This document shows, one piece after another, positions 47,426-59,580 of a DNA stretch of 64,000 nt. The position numbers were made by a program, and so were the translations under genes. The notes under the pieces were generated by a model. It was given only the letters and a program-made list of their open reading frames with translations, did no database searches and was not told where the DNA came from. Origin of the DNA: Coenobita brevimanus (taxonomy: Eukaryota > Arthropoda > Malacostraca > Decapoda > Coenobitidae). Each line of letters opens with the position of its first letter. Position 1 is the first letter of the stretch. The stretch is taken from positions 6,776,033 to 6,840,032 of the forward strand of contig CM064697.1 in the NCBI GenBank assembly GCA_032717465.1, written 5' to 3'.

Positions 47426-47429
<4 letters not shown>

Positions 47430-47494
<65 letters not shown>

Positions 47495-47537
47495 AAAACA
47501 AAAATGATACGAAAAAAATATATATATATATATATAT
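47430..47537 (+). repeat. (TA)n arrays
   Basis: (TA)~30 at 47430-47490 and a shorter run at 47519-47537, directly next to the GATA-tailed repeat. Confidence 0.96.
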
Positions 47538-47624
47538 TGAATGGATGAGTAAATGGGGAGCGTGTCATCCTGTCTCGGCTACCTCCCTTTCCTTGGGGGA
47601 AGCAGCCTAGGTATATAGATAGAT
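47537..47624 (+). mobile_element. 88-bp dispersed repeat with GATA tail, copy 1
   Basis: TTGAATGGATGAGTAAATGG through CCTCCCTTTCCTTGGGGGAA to GCAGCCTAGGTATATAGATAG. It differs from the copy at 62562 at only four positions in 88. The 3' GATA tail is typical of the 3' end of a SINE or short LINE. Coding content is nil. Confidence 0.8.
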
Positions 47625-47639
47625 GGACACGACTATTAA

Positions 47640-49495
47640 TAACTAAAACGAATTTGAACATAGTAATTACGCATGTCAATGAACATTAGGATAAACTGCT
47701 AGGACATTCATCATCAGTGACAAAACATATCAAATTAAGGTACTCTTTGCAATGGAAATCTTGAGGGTGATCATAATGTCTTCAGCTACAATTAACACAG
47801 TTTCTACAATGCATGATTTATAACTCCAGCTCTGTACCTACACTATATGAATTGAGTTAAAACGGTATGATTTCATAATCGCTTCTGAAACTCAAACAGT
47901 CAGTAAATGAAAGGTGAATTTCATGTTTTTTCTTACAGTACTGAATGATCTAGTGGTGTAGCCAATGTGGGCAGAGGCATAGACGGTACGTGATCTGATC
48001 TTACGATCTGATAATTATCATTAACATGATATCTTAAAATGAATGTGAATCTCTATTTTCATGCGTTAAGTTGTATATAACAGCCAGGTAGAGGGCGACA
48101 CCCATCTTGCCCACTACCTCTCGGGGCTACGCATGTACAGTATATGTGAACCTTTCTCCTGTTCCTATAGTGAATATGCTGGGTCTATTTATGCAACCTA
48201 CAGTGCTGTATGTACTGTATTTTTCTGGAAAATAATTACCATTAATTTTACTAACCATGCCTAGTAGATAAGACCGCACTATTTTCTTTAACCTTGGATG
48301 CACTGAATATACGTTTGAATGAAAAAATAAAAATGATCTAATATTTTAAGTAAATTCCCAATCTGCAGTTGCTTAGATTCATAGTGCCGCCCATCCTTTG
48401 CGAGATACTGGCGACGCCCCTGGAATGAAAATAATATTATGGTGGCCTTTGTCCTTTTTTACTCCTTCCTATTTTAAAAGAATATAATCGCTATCACTGG
48501 GTAACAAAAAAGCTAAACCATTGCTTTTTCATATCGATATAAAAGTATGAAATATCGGCAAGCTTTTACCAGTATGATAATATTGCGTCTGTTAGACTTT
48601 GGTATAAATTCACTGTAATTCTGACCGTAAACGAAGGTGGCAATATATCAGTGGCAGGGAAATAATGATTGTGAAACCCAAGGGCTGCACAACTTTTATA
48701 CAAAATGACATCTCAACCATTCATTTACTTTCATACTCCTTCCGTTCCGCAACTATTCCGCGACTCTATTATTCCATACCAATCTTTCTCCCATCCATCA
48801 CCAACACTCTTTTCACCTCCACAACATCTTAGAACCCATCAAAACCCCGCAGAAGTGACTCATGAAGTGATCCACAATAGGCTCAAGCTGCGGTTGACTT
48901 GATAAGAAAACAAACCCTGCCGTGTGGCCACAGGAAACAGAAGTCTGTCAGTGGCAGCAGGGCTTTGCGTATGAACAGCGCTATAACGGGTTACATGTAC
49001 GAATCCACGAATGTGTATTTCACCCAGACAATTTATTCCGGTACTTGTAAGCGGTGATACAACTGGTTATGCAGTTTCCACGGTTTGTATAACTTCAGAA
49101 ACAACGATCTGTTTAAACATGATTGCAAACGAACACACAGAGTTTACTTTGGTTTAGTTTAAAACTATGCAGGAGTCAATAACTATATCTGGAAATTATA
49201 ATCAAATATTCAGTAATTATAACAACGCTCTTTATTTGCCCAAATTAATTTATGGCTGACACATGAAAGCTGATACCTAATGATGTTATTTCCACCTGGC
49301 AGGGTTTGGTTGTTATAATTTTCAGGGATTAGCAGAATGTCTAGCAGGGGTTGTTAACTCCAGCGTGATGATGTCAAATGTACAGGTATTCACCATTCAT
49401 AACCAAAAAAACAGCAAGATACAATACTTATATAATAATGCATGAAAAGATCAAGAAGACTGTCGTTAAAGTTGGTCGCAAGTACAGATGTGAAA
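47640..49495. other. Unique gene-free DNA
   Basis: AT-rich, non-repetitive. I see no promoter, splice or coding signal above background. Confidence 0.5.
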
Positions 49496-49499
49496 GTAT

Positions 49500-50040
49500 A
49501 CATGGTGTGTGTGTGTAGGTGCTGATGAGAGGAGTGCGGGGCCGTGGTTCGAGCCCAGGGATGACGCTCCAGCAGCCGCGGGTCGATACAAGTGAGGCTG
49601 CCTGGTGTCCAGGTCGAAGGGCGTCATGCTCGTCACGCGTCAAGTTAGCATCGGGTGGAGTCGGTCCTGAGTCCCCCGGGTGAGAGACCGTGGCAGCCGT
49701 CGTCTTAACACGGGGCTGGATGGGCGGGTATCGGCAGGGGAGGCCGCTGAGGACAGACGTGCAGGGAGAGACTTCCAAGGAGAGACCTGCAGGGACCGAC
49801 GTAGGAGGGAGATGCCGCCGTGAAGCCAATAACCTCAGTGCAGGTGTTACAGGGGCGGGGAAGCCTTGCCACCTTGTTTCTTGAGATAATATTTTGCTTG
49901 GTGGCACAGCAGGGGAGCCAAGACCCCTTCTTTGCCGGTCTGGGTGGGCTTTAACGTGATTATCCTCCGGCCCGCCCGAGGTTAAGCTACTTAATACGGC
50001 CAGTGTAAAGAAGACTACCTCGGGCTCCACCGCTAATTGG
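49500..50040. other. GC/CpG-rich block I
   Basis: It is markedly richer in G, C and CpG than the surrounding DNA. A minus frame is open over 49428-50030 but starts with GTG. Its first residues (EPEVVFFTLAVLSSLTSG) look signal-peptide-like, while the later part is Pro/Ser-rich without a domain. Near 49548 the + strand has GGTTCGAGCCC, a good Pol III B-box, but no A-box is evident. It could be a first-exon region, a SINE or a CpG island shore. Confidence 0.25.
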
Positions 50041-50399
50041 GGATTTTAATTCTTTTGTGTTCAATCAGAGTTTCTTGCCTCAACTTTTTCTTTTAATCCA
50101 ATTCTCTGGTGCTCTGATAAGGAAAACTTACGGATAACTTGGTTCTGCTCACACGAGATCACACACCACTAGCGTTGTTAAAAATAAGGTTATGTGAGAA
50201 CCGCACCTTAGATCACAACACAGCCACAACTTTCGTTAGAGGAACACAGGTTTAACCACGGCTACGAGTCCACGTTGCAGCCAGGGCAAAGTAGCCTCAG
50301 GTGTGAAACTGGCAAACGCAGTATCACCCAGCAGCATGTCATCACCACACCGCTTGCACACTGAACCAGATAGTATACACACAAGCGCTCATTAACAGC

Positions 50400-50660
50400 C
50401 GGCAAACACGCCCGGCATGCAGCGGTGCGGGTCACTCTTTACCCCTGTGCCGGAAGGTGTGAGCGGCGGCGTGGGACCACAGGGGCTGGGGAGGGGGCGG
50501 GGCCGCAGCGCCGCCCCGTCAGTAGGTCAGGGGGCCCACTTCGGCGGGCGGGGGAGTGGAGCGCGGCGGGTGAGGTAGCAGGGCCACGGCGGCTGCTCGG
50601 CTACTGGCCTCCCGCACCGCACCACTCCCTCCCGTCCCACCCACCCATCCTCCTGCTCAG
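50400..50660. promoter_or_regulatory. CpG-rich island, possible promoter
   Basis: By eye about 25 CpG dinucleotides fall in ~230 bp, with a canonical GC box (GGGGGCGGGGC) near 50493 and a donor-like GGCGG|GTGAGGTAGC near 50569 on the +. No TATA box is seen. It is the strongest CpG concentration in the window and could serve either strand: a + transcript spliced at 50569, or a minus transcript into block I. Confidence 0.35.
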
Positions 50661-50669
50661 GTCACCCTC

Positions 50670-52330
50670 ATCCTCACAGGTCACATCCCGCTCGCAACAT
50701 CCTCACACCCTTACAACATTCACAAAAACCCTTCTCCATTTAATTTACCAAACAAGCATCCACCGCACTATCTACCAGTACAAGCAGTCCATCACCAGCC
50801 AATACACACCAGCGCAACAATACAAAAGAAGTTAATCCTCTCCTAAGATGGGTTAAACAACCAATAAATCAAACAGCAGGTGATAAAACCAAAGATATAG
50901 AGGACTGATACCCGTCCAGCAGAAAAAAACAAAAATACATGATTCTATTATCCAGGAACAAGCACTCCTAAAGTTCACATCTCTTTTTAACACGGAAGCA
51001 CAGAGCCCTAAAACATTTCTTTTTAGAGCACGAAATACAAATATATTGGTCTGAGAGACACGAAGCCAGAATTCATGTAGACTGGATTTACAAATAACGG
51101 AAGGAATAGGACTAGTGAGGAGCCGAGCAAAGTATCTGTGGTGCAGCCAAGTGCCTAACCAATACTCTTACGTATCTGTCATTTTACTGTTCTTGGCTCT
51201 ACATGGAAGTGAATATCCGCATAATGATATTTAATTTTATGTTGTAAACTTTTTCAGCTTTACTGACAAGCTAACTCTACGTGGATTTCTAAATATAAAT
51301 TACAGCATTACTAGCCTCGAAATGTCTAAGTGTAGCAAGTGTAATAGCAGTAGCTGTAGTCCCAGGTTTATCCGAAACACGAACCCTGGGAGGTGCATGC
51401 CGAAGTTGCCCTCCTCCGGCAGTCCACCATCCTCCTTTCAGTGTGCAGGAAGAGAACTGAGGTGCGCATATATGACCGGAAAGAGGAGCCGCATGGACAT
51501 ATTGATGCCACCACATTACAGTGTCCTCAAGCACCTTCCCTGAGTGGAAATGTACTTATAAACAGCATAAGTATCCTCAAAACTCAAGCGTCCGTTCTAC
51601 ACACACATGGACGAGCACTAGTGAGCTTAAAATACTCTCTTTGAAAAAGACCACTCACAAACAAGGACTCAATTTTTACCTGGTATCAATGGCTGGCTGA
51701 TGAACACATCAATACATGAGAAAAACAATGAACACACTAGGTGGATAAGCAGCAAAAACAAGATTAAAATGAAATGGCAAATGTGAACACACAATAAGTT
51801 ACACATATTGCTGCTCAGCGAAATGTTAAGCAGGAGTTCAGATTGACAAAGCAGGCATAATATATTAGGACACAATAATCTTCTCCATCTAATTAAAACC
51901 CCTCGGCTACGTCTACTGACAACAAGACAAAGTGAAATGGGTGAACTGTTTTGTTCTACAAACATCAAAAGATATCCTCTGTCATCTCCCGACCAAACAT
52001 TTAAAGGTCAGTATTCGGTTTCTCCGAAAATAGCCACAGAAAAATTATCACAGCAGTTCACACTTCGATCCATTTAAAAGACAATTTCAAACGGTGAATA
52101 AAAAATGTTGTGCATGCGGTGCTGGCAGATAGATATAAAACCACATCAACAATGAAACGCAGCGTGGAGTAGAGGAACTCTGCACTGATAACAAATTTGT
52201 CTGTAACGTACACGGTATACGAATGTAATCTGCTGCCGCTATCAAAATGTGCACACAAATATCATAACAGTCTCAAACACGCACACAAACAAATAACAGG
52301 CACTACATCGCTAACATGACATGGTGTACA
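50670..52330. other. Unique DNA without supported gene
   Basis: An ATG-opened + frame at 51322-51543 gives a 73-residue Cys/Ser-rich peptide (MSKCSKCNSSSCS at its start) without signal peptide or splice support. Otherwise AT-rich. Confidence 0.4.

Positions 52331-52362
<32 letters not shown>
52331..52362 (+). repeat. (AC)n microsatellite
   Basis: About 16 AC units, trailing into CAAACACACAAGCACACAAA-type degenerate DNA to 52450. Confidence 0.94.
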
Positions 52363-52366
<4 letters not shown>

Positions 52367-52738
52367 CTCAAACAAACAGACCCAGGCACACAAACACACA
52401 AGCACACAAAAGACACACAACACAAACATTGGACCAACAGACACAAACAGGGGAGGGTCATCTATAACGCAAAGAGAAAGACTGGGACATTTTGCTGGCT
52501 AATTACCCACCATCAGGCCTTCATTACCGCCTGGCCCGAGTCGCTGGGGACGATGAGCCGTGGCCAGATAATGCAACTTTGAGAATAAGTGAAGTTTGCT
52601 ATAGAGAAAACTTTGAGAGGGGAGCTGCTGACTGCTTCCCGGCGAATAAATTATGAGTGATTCTTTTTAATGAGCTGGCAGAAAATTGATCCAGACGATG
52701 GTGATAAAGATAGCAAAACGCGCGCACGCACCCGCATT

Positions 52739-52809
<71 letters not shown>
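52739..52809 (+). repeat. (AC)~35 microsatellite
   Basis: Uninterrupted AC preceded by ACGCGCGCACGCACCCGCA, a second potential Z-DNA segment. DNA from 52810 to 54240 is unique and gene-free. Confidence 0.97.
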
Positions 52810-52812
<3 letters not shown>

Positions 52813-54248
52813 GTATTCATATGTTACCGAGCGCCTAAAAACATATAATCACATAAAGAACTCTTGACTACTGGATTAAATTACACTATCACCAAGTCCA
52901 AGCTAAAGTCACCACATTCCATGCTCAAATGCCACGCAGTGAAAAGGGAACTTAATAATCAATACTTCAGGCACTGAAAAAGTTACTCCCAGTTGTGGAG
53001 AAACATCTGTCGTCTTGTACCTATCGCCTTACTTGTAGTGGTCGGCAGCTGGACCACAATATGGAGTTAGAAAATGCAAAACTAAATGTGGAGAAATTTA
53101 GATCCTAGAAACTAAGAAAAATATCAGACACACTATATCTTTTCTCCATAAGCAACACAAAGAAGCGGAAGTATGTGTGTGGCTAAAAAAATATATATAT
53201 ATATCATTACTTAGATACGGCCATTCTATAAAGTGAGACAGGGTGAGGCAGGAGGAACCACAACGTGTGTATTGTGTCGGGGATGCCATGTCACAGATAT
53301 TGAGGAACGGCCGCCCCACATCTCGCACAAACGCTCACAGTCACACACAACTCATATTTGCTCACACCCGCACACAAAATATTCATGCCCGTATACAACA
53401 CCTGAATCCTGATCACACGCATGCGAATTACATACACACAGTTCAGTCGAGAAGAGCAATGTTTTACTAAGTAAAATAAATACATGACCAAACTTAGCAC
53501 ACACCACAATAAACTCATGCTGCATAAAACAATAATGTGCCCAGCATCATTAAATTATAGCACAACCAACAAGCTCACGATCGCCAGCAACACAACACAT
53601 GCAAATACAACACACAGTACCCACACAGAACTCACTCTTTACCTAAAACTTTAATATATTTACACTCATACGACTGGAACATTAGCATCAATTTGAATAC
53701 GTTAAATAACCTAACACTGGTATACAAAATCTTCAGTACATAGGCGCATGGCTATACAATTACAGGTATATTTAGCACCTCGGAACATCAGTCTTACTGT
53801 CTTCCTAATTACACTGCTAAGAATGAACTCAGGACCACATTTTCGTTGGCTTAAAAGTCACTTTAACATCTCTTCTTCAGCAATTTATTCTGTATGTTAC
53901 TGATGCAAAATATGTCGATATCAAACAATTATACTGTAAAAGAGTAATATCCAGAACACATAGCTATCCAAGATGTCCTAGAAAATCTCCTGCACCATAG
54001 CGATTACTGCCTTTATTCACGACGTCGATAACGCAGGACAAATATGCTGGCATAAGGGCACGTGTATCTTATGTGCTCTTACGTAACCATGGCGACACAA
54101 ATAATGCTACATACGTGCCGGGCCGCATACAGGAGCACTCACGCGTCCACCAGATAACATGACACACTGCTTGTCTTACTCGCACCACCTCCTTACACCC
54201 TTTATCTGAAACCTCTCGCATACACCCACACGATACCCACACGACCTT

Positions 54249-54305
<57 letters not shown>

Positions 54306-54339
54306 CAGTACATAGAGAGAGAGAGAGAGAGAGAGAGAA
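54249..54339 (+). repeat. (AC)n-(GA)n compound microsatellite
   Basis: (AC)~25 to 54299, a short spacer with ATATATACAG, then (GA)~13 to 54339. The region 54340-55580 is unique without supported features. Confidence 0.95.
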
Positions 54340-55587
54340 ACTGACTCATAAGATCTCCACACCTCCCCAGCATCCAAAGACAAGTCTACGGATTTACAAA
54401 GCCCCTAGGAAGTAAATAAATAAACCCATAACCCACCACCGCGATTCCCAGTGGACTAAAACCCACCAATAACTGCAGGAGCGCTACGCCATATATCCCG
54501 TGTGTATTTCCCGTATACGGCCTTCAGAATCCGGCTGTATTGTCCCCTGATACAGCGTACAGAGGACAAAAATACGCACTAGACTGGGGATGACGAGGCC
54601 CACTCAACCCAAACCAAGGAAGATACCGCCCCGGATATGCAAATTAATAACCCAGGCTGAAGATACTCGGGTCTTTTTGGTTTTTACTGCATGGCAAATT
54701 AATCCATAAACTTTAGGTAAGAAGAAGGGTGATATCGAGACTGGCGTATTCGTCGTCTCGTATTCGTTCGTGATCAATCTTTATCAAACCGGGAGAGGCC
54801 ACAATGCAATACAGGAACTTATGGGCAGATAAAAGGGCAATTCGGCTTCTAGTGTGCCTCTCCTAGCCACTCTTACTGCCCATGAAACATACATATAGCG
54901 GTAAATTAAGACAGACCTTCGGAAATTCATGAGAAAAACACGACATTCTTACGTTACCAGGTTTAATACAGTAGTACTGAAACTAAATATTTAAATGCAT
55001 ATTTCAGTTTTAGATATGGACGAGTGTATAACTAAAACATTTGAAGACTATTACAAGTTACAAAAAATCAGGTGTTACTGCTAAAGATAAAAGGGCTCTC
55101 AAACAACAGGTTTCACATATTACAAAAACAAAAGGCTAATACTGAATACAAAATTATACAAGAAGGTGTAAATTTCACAAGTGTACGAGTACCTCAAGTC
55201 TTTAAAACGCAATGTGTACAGGTATATCGAAATGAACGGACCTTGAATTTGGCCCTGTTAGTTTTTTTTTTTAATAGGAAAACAATCCTGTAGGCTTCTG
55301 GCCTTTGGTTCCTTCTTTCTTGCATTAAAAATACAACTATGACACCTGAAAACTGTATGTCAGGGAATACTGTCATAAGCAAAAGCACCCTACAAAAATG
55401 AGAGCTATTAAAGGTACAAAAAAGGTAACTATGAATGCCAAGCTAAAGTGGACCCACATAAAGGCAAGAGTTACAGTGGGATTCATCACTAGGCTGCCTC
55501 TCTAATTTGGGTCGCCAGCCAGGCCTCACTTCCCCCCAACAGCTGTTCAGACACGACCACTATGAACCCATTTGAATTTTACCACAG

Positions 55588-55792
55588 AGTTAACCCTTGG
55601 AGGCCTGTGGAGTATTTGGCTTATTCTTACCCCTACCAAACGATTTTATTCAGCCTACAGATCTCTTGAAGTGGAGGGGTTAATGAAGGCAATAGGTAAC
55701 TGCACTTCCAAAATACTCCACTACGCTAAATGAATAGTATGGATGTAGCAGGAATAAAATACAAATGACGTACTCAAGTTGAAGGGGTTGCA
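55588..55792. repeat. Full-length palindromic TTAA-ended element
   Basis: It begins GTTAACCCTTGGAGG (55589). The left arm CCCCTACCAAACGATTTTAT, then TCAGCCTACAGATCTC, lies at 55630-55665. At the centre GTGGAGGGGTTAATGAAGGC closes the first ~95-bp unit with a second TTAA. The right arm is CTACGCTAAATGAATAGTAT, GGATGTAGCAGG, and it ends AGTTGAAGGGGTTG (55791). It shows clearly that each half has its own TTAACCC and GGGTTAA-like ends. Confidence 0.75.
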
Positions 55793-55930
55793 TATCCTAA
55801 TCTTAGCCCCTGCAGTACCAGGAGGTCTGTTGGGTTAAGTCTTGGTTACCCTTGAACGATCTCCCTTGTATTCTGGTTTGGATAGACCTCTAGTAATGAA
55901 TGGGAAAAATTGAATATATTACGAACTAAA

Positions 55931-55981
<51 letters not shown>
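55931..55981 (+). repeat. (AC)~25 microsatellite
   Basis: Uninterrupted AC. A purine patch lies at 56336-56435 and (TC)n at 56547-56569. Confidence 0.96.
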
Positions 55982-55984
<3 letters not shown>

Positions 55985-56654
55985 TACGGATTCGGTTACA
56001 TCCTTCTGTATCGGCATCGTTTATACTAATTTACATACCGGAAAACAAATAAGTAAAAAAAAATCAGACAAATGAAAGTAATTAGAAGCAAATACTGGGA
56101 ATAAGTAAATATAGGGTATTGCTCAAGATAATCCAAAGTGCAAGCTAAGTTATCTAAAAACAAGAACTTAAAAACACAACAAGACAGGTGATAACAACAG
56201 GAAACAAACACACGGAACAAAACACAAGGGAATACAACTCAAGAGGGGAAGTGAAAATGCAAGTTGATGGAGTGCGGGTCAAACTGTACTTGTCACGGAT
56301 TGATGAACGATTTCTATATGGCGTGATGGATGAAGCTGGTGGTGGGGAGAGGGAGAGGATAGAGGGAGGGGAGAGGAGAGGTCTGAAGAGGAGAGAGAGA
56401 GAGGGATGAAGTATGGAGGAGGGGAGGGGAAAGAAGGACACTGGCCACTCTAAAGTCTTCATTTCCACTATTGCCTGCTTTCTCTTTTTCCATTATAAAC
56501 AGAAATTACAAATAATTACTACACGAAGCGAAAACAGGTAGGTCTCTGTCTCTCTCTCTCTCTCTCTCAAGGAATTACACTATTGTTATCTTCTTTTGCT
56601 TTCTGAATATGCTTTCCACCCCGGATTTATTTCTACCCGTTCTGAAGAAAAAAT

Positions 56655-57545
56655 ATCAGGTATAAAACAAAGGTTCAGGTATAAGCCGTTGTACTAACAT
56701 AACAACTTCAGTATTCGTTACGGAATGGAAAAAAGTAAGTCCCCACCTACGAAGTCGCACACACGGACCATGGTAGTAATATTGCAACCTCAATTTTTCA
56801 AAAAAAAAAAAAAAAAAAAAGAACGAAAAGAAAAAGAAATAAGGTAAAAGCCGAGGTATATTACCATTAGTTACTGAGTTTCATAATGAAAAATATCAAA
56901 TGTATGCCCCTGAACTCTACTTCTGTTTCATTACAGAATGAAAAAAAAGTCCATGTATAAACCACTGTAATGACATCATTACCTTATTTTCGTTTCATTA
57001 CAGAACGATAAGAAAAAAAAATCTCAGGTATATGTCACGATGCTAACATTATTACCTTACTTTATACAAAAATGAGATTTCTGGCATACGCCACGGTACC
57101 AACTAATGCTACCTAAGTTTCATTACAGAATAACATATTTCAGATAAAGATCATAGTACTGACACGAACTAACGATACCACCTCATTATCAATCTAGACC
57201 GAGAAAAAATAAACTCAGGGAACAGCCATGGTACTAATTAAAACTACCTCAGTTTCATTATGGAACGAAAAAAAGAAAAAAAAATAACAAACTACGATAA
57301 CAGCCATGGTAATAATCAACACTCAGTTTCATTAAAGAACAAAAAAAAAATCCTAAATAACAGCCACAGTACTAACAAACGCTGTTTCATTAAAGAACGA
57401 AAAAGAAAAAATCAGAGGTAACATCCATTGTACTAATTAGCACTTCCGGTTTCATGTAAGAACGGAAAAAAAAAAAACTCAGGTAACAGCCACGGTAATA
57501 CTACACACTCTCAGTTTCAGTAGGAAAAAAAAAAATCTCGGCTAA
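56655..57545 (+). repeat. AT-rich satellite A, ~13 units of 55-83 bp
   Basis: The marker GCCACGGTACTAAC or a variant occurs near 56685, 56766, 56849, 56905, 56960, 57034, 57090, 57149, 57224, 57303, 57363, 57424 and 57489. Each unit also has TTTCATTACAGAACGAAAAA with a variable A run and CTCAGGTAACA. Length variation comes mostly from the A runs. Confidence 0.85.
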
Positions 57546-57844
57546 GAACAACGTCACGAACACATTTCCTCGATTTTTCTGCTACTTACTGAATTTTAAT
57601 CCTGAAAGATAAAGGATAATCCCATAATATGCTGATGCCAAACACAAGGAGATGAACCTTACCTTGAAGTGTATTGGATTTCACAGTGACGTCAACTGTT
57701 CTGATGGAAGAATTACACCCACATACACACAAATATTGTGAGAATATAAATGATCTTTCATTCTTACAAGATGTGCAAGTCGAGCTGAAACTGCTCTGTT
57801 CTCACATGAAGCAAACGATAAGTATGTGGGTGCACTTTTTCCTT

Positions 57845-58212
57845 AATCTGAGGACGCATTTTTCATTTTGTTTTTGTTGCCTCCAGACGAAAGTTTAGAA
57901 TGACTTTTTGAACTCAGGGGCTGGGGGTTAGATGTGGCCTTAGTTCATCCTTTCATTAATACTAACTTTAACACAATATTTCAACAACATCGTCTGGTGA
58001 TTGAATGAGGAATAGCATATGAAAAATACGTCACTGGTTATCCCTATTTTTCTTCCTACCTTCAGACGATGTTATTCAGCTTAAGAGACAGTTTTCGTTT
58101 TGGAAAGGTTAAAACTGAAGCCACGTTATTTACTCATTCATTCAAAGATATTTCCCTTAAGGTGAATAAAATCGTCTGGAGGAAGAAGAAAAAACTAGTG
58201 AGTCACCGTAAT
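57845..58212. repeat. Two adjacent palindromic element copies
   Basis: Copy 1: TTGTTGCCTCCAGACGAAAG (57875) with partner CAACATCGTCTGGTGATTG (57984) around GGGGCTGGGGGTTAGATG. Copy 2 is the best-paired hairpin seen. The left arm TTCCTACCTTCAGACGATGT, TATTCAGCTTAAGAGAC, lies at 58053-58089. The right arm TTTCCCTTAAGGTGAATAAA, ATCGTCTGGAGGAAGAAG, lies at 58151-58188. About 35 of 41 arm positions pair. Confidence 0.8.
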
Positions 58213-58335
58213 TATGTGGTTCGCTTGGTGGTTCTCACAGGCACGTTATTCTGCCGACCTGGAAATGATGCTCTCGGAGTCAGAAAGGCCAAACAACCAA
58301 GCACTGAATCTGGGGTTTCCATTTTCCCATAAGCC

Positions 58336-58651
58336 TGCTAAGTGACACGTCCACGATTATTCTTTAAGACTAAATGTGCTATCTTTTGAGGTTAAGTACG
58401 TCACAAATTCGTATTGCTAGTTACTGAGGTCAATGATTACTGTTTTAGACTGAATTTACTATCTTTTGAGATATGTCACAACTTCGTATTGTCGGTTACC
58501 AAGATAAATAAGAAATGTGCAAAACTTTTTTCCACACTAAATCTGCCATTATTTAAGCCAAGTACATTAAAAATTCACATCTTTAGATACTGAGATACCT
58601 GTGAAACGTGTATGATTATTTTTAGACTAAATCTGCTATAGTTTCATTCCA

Positions 58652-58701
<50 letters not shown>

Positions 58702-58730
58702 TGTTACTGAAGTGCTTATGAGTAAAAAAC
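58336..58730 (+). repeat. AT-rich satellite B, ~80-91 bp unit, 4-5 copies
   Basis: The marker AGACTAAATCTGCTATCTTT recurs at about 58367, 58447, 58533 and 58624, with GTTACTGAGGT-like and TCACAAATTCGTATT-like parts between. An (AT)~19 run at 58661-58698 interrupts the last unit. Confidence 0.8.
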
Positions 58731-58794
58731 GCAAACTTCGATAAACTTCAGTAATCTCAAAACGCATTTATAGCTGGTTGGCCATTCTGACCCC

Positions 58795-58795
<1 letters not shown>

Positions 58796-58829
<34 letters not shown>
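58796..58829 (+). repeat. Poly-A run (~34 A)
   Basis: Preceded by CCCCC. It separates satellites B and C, and no retroposed body is identifiable upstream. Confidence 0.95.
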
Positions 58830-58835
<6 letters not shown>

Positions 58836-58889
58836 GCTTACCGTGGCGCTGACTTCAGAAAACATCAGGCATTCTTTCATCCCTCCGAC

Positions 58890-59345
58890 ATAACGTACCT
58901 GAAATGAGAAATAAAAGTAAATGACATATCACAGATGAAGTAACCACTTAACATATGTACCTGAAGGGAAATAAAAAATAATTAGCTTACCATAAATGAA
59001 ATATCGGCTCAGCAAGTTATATGAAGTGAGAAATACAAAAACGAACGGCATATAATTGACGAAATAACGACTTCAATTAGGCACCTGGAGTGTGAAATAG
59101 AAAACAATGACCATACTACACAACAAATGAAGTGAGAAATAGAAAAAATATATATATATATTATACATCAAAACAATAACGACTTAAATTATGTACCTGC
59201 GGTGTAAAATACAAAAATAATTAGCATATTACAAATGAAATAACGACTTAATCTACGTATTTGATGTCAGAAAAAAAAAATATATATATACTGTATATAT
59301 TGTGTACTATACTGTAAATGACAAAACGGCTTCAACAACTCAATG
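58890..59345 (+). repeat. AT-rich satellite C, ~60-67 bp unit, 7-8 copies
   Basis: Units of GTACCTGAAGTGAGAAATAC, AAAAATAATTAGCATATTAC and AAATGAAATAACGACTTAA begin near 58895, 58957, 59016, 59080, 59126, 59193 and 59257. Short AT runs have grown inside some units. Confidence 0.85.
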
Positions 59346-59424
59346 ATGTCTCCTCTGCAAACAAAGAGACTAAACAACCAATTGAATAACTTTTGTGCTT
59401 CACTTCTGCAATACAATGGCGTGT

Positions 59425-59580
59425 TTTACAATGTCTTCTTGCTACTTCCAGACGATTTTATTGACCTTGGCGCCCGAGCAGTGAACAGGCATGTGAGAGT
59501 TCGTATCGAGCAAATTCAGTTAAAATTGTCTCTCCTAAGCCTAATCAAATCGTTTGGCAGATGTACAAATAATACAAAAA
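59425..59580. repeat. Palindromic element copy
   Basis: The left arm CTTGCTACTTCCAGACGATT, TTATTGACCTTGG, lies at 59438-59470. The right arm TCTCCTAAGCCTAATCAAAT, CGTTTGGCAGATG, lies at 59530-59563. Confidence 0.7.

Noticed and set aside
49428..50030. 200-codon minus frame with signal-peptide-like start
   Set aside because: The start is GTG, not ATG. The C-terminal part covers a Pol III B-box-like sequence and no domain is seen. Kept only as part of the GC-rich block.
51322..51543. Small Cys-rich peptide as a possible antimicrobial peptide or toxin
   Set aside because: No signal peptide, an irregular cysteine pattern and no splice or promoter context. Short ATG frames like this are expected by chance.
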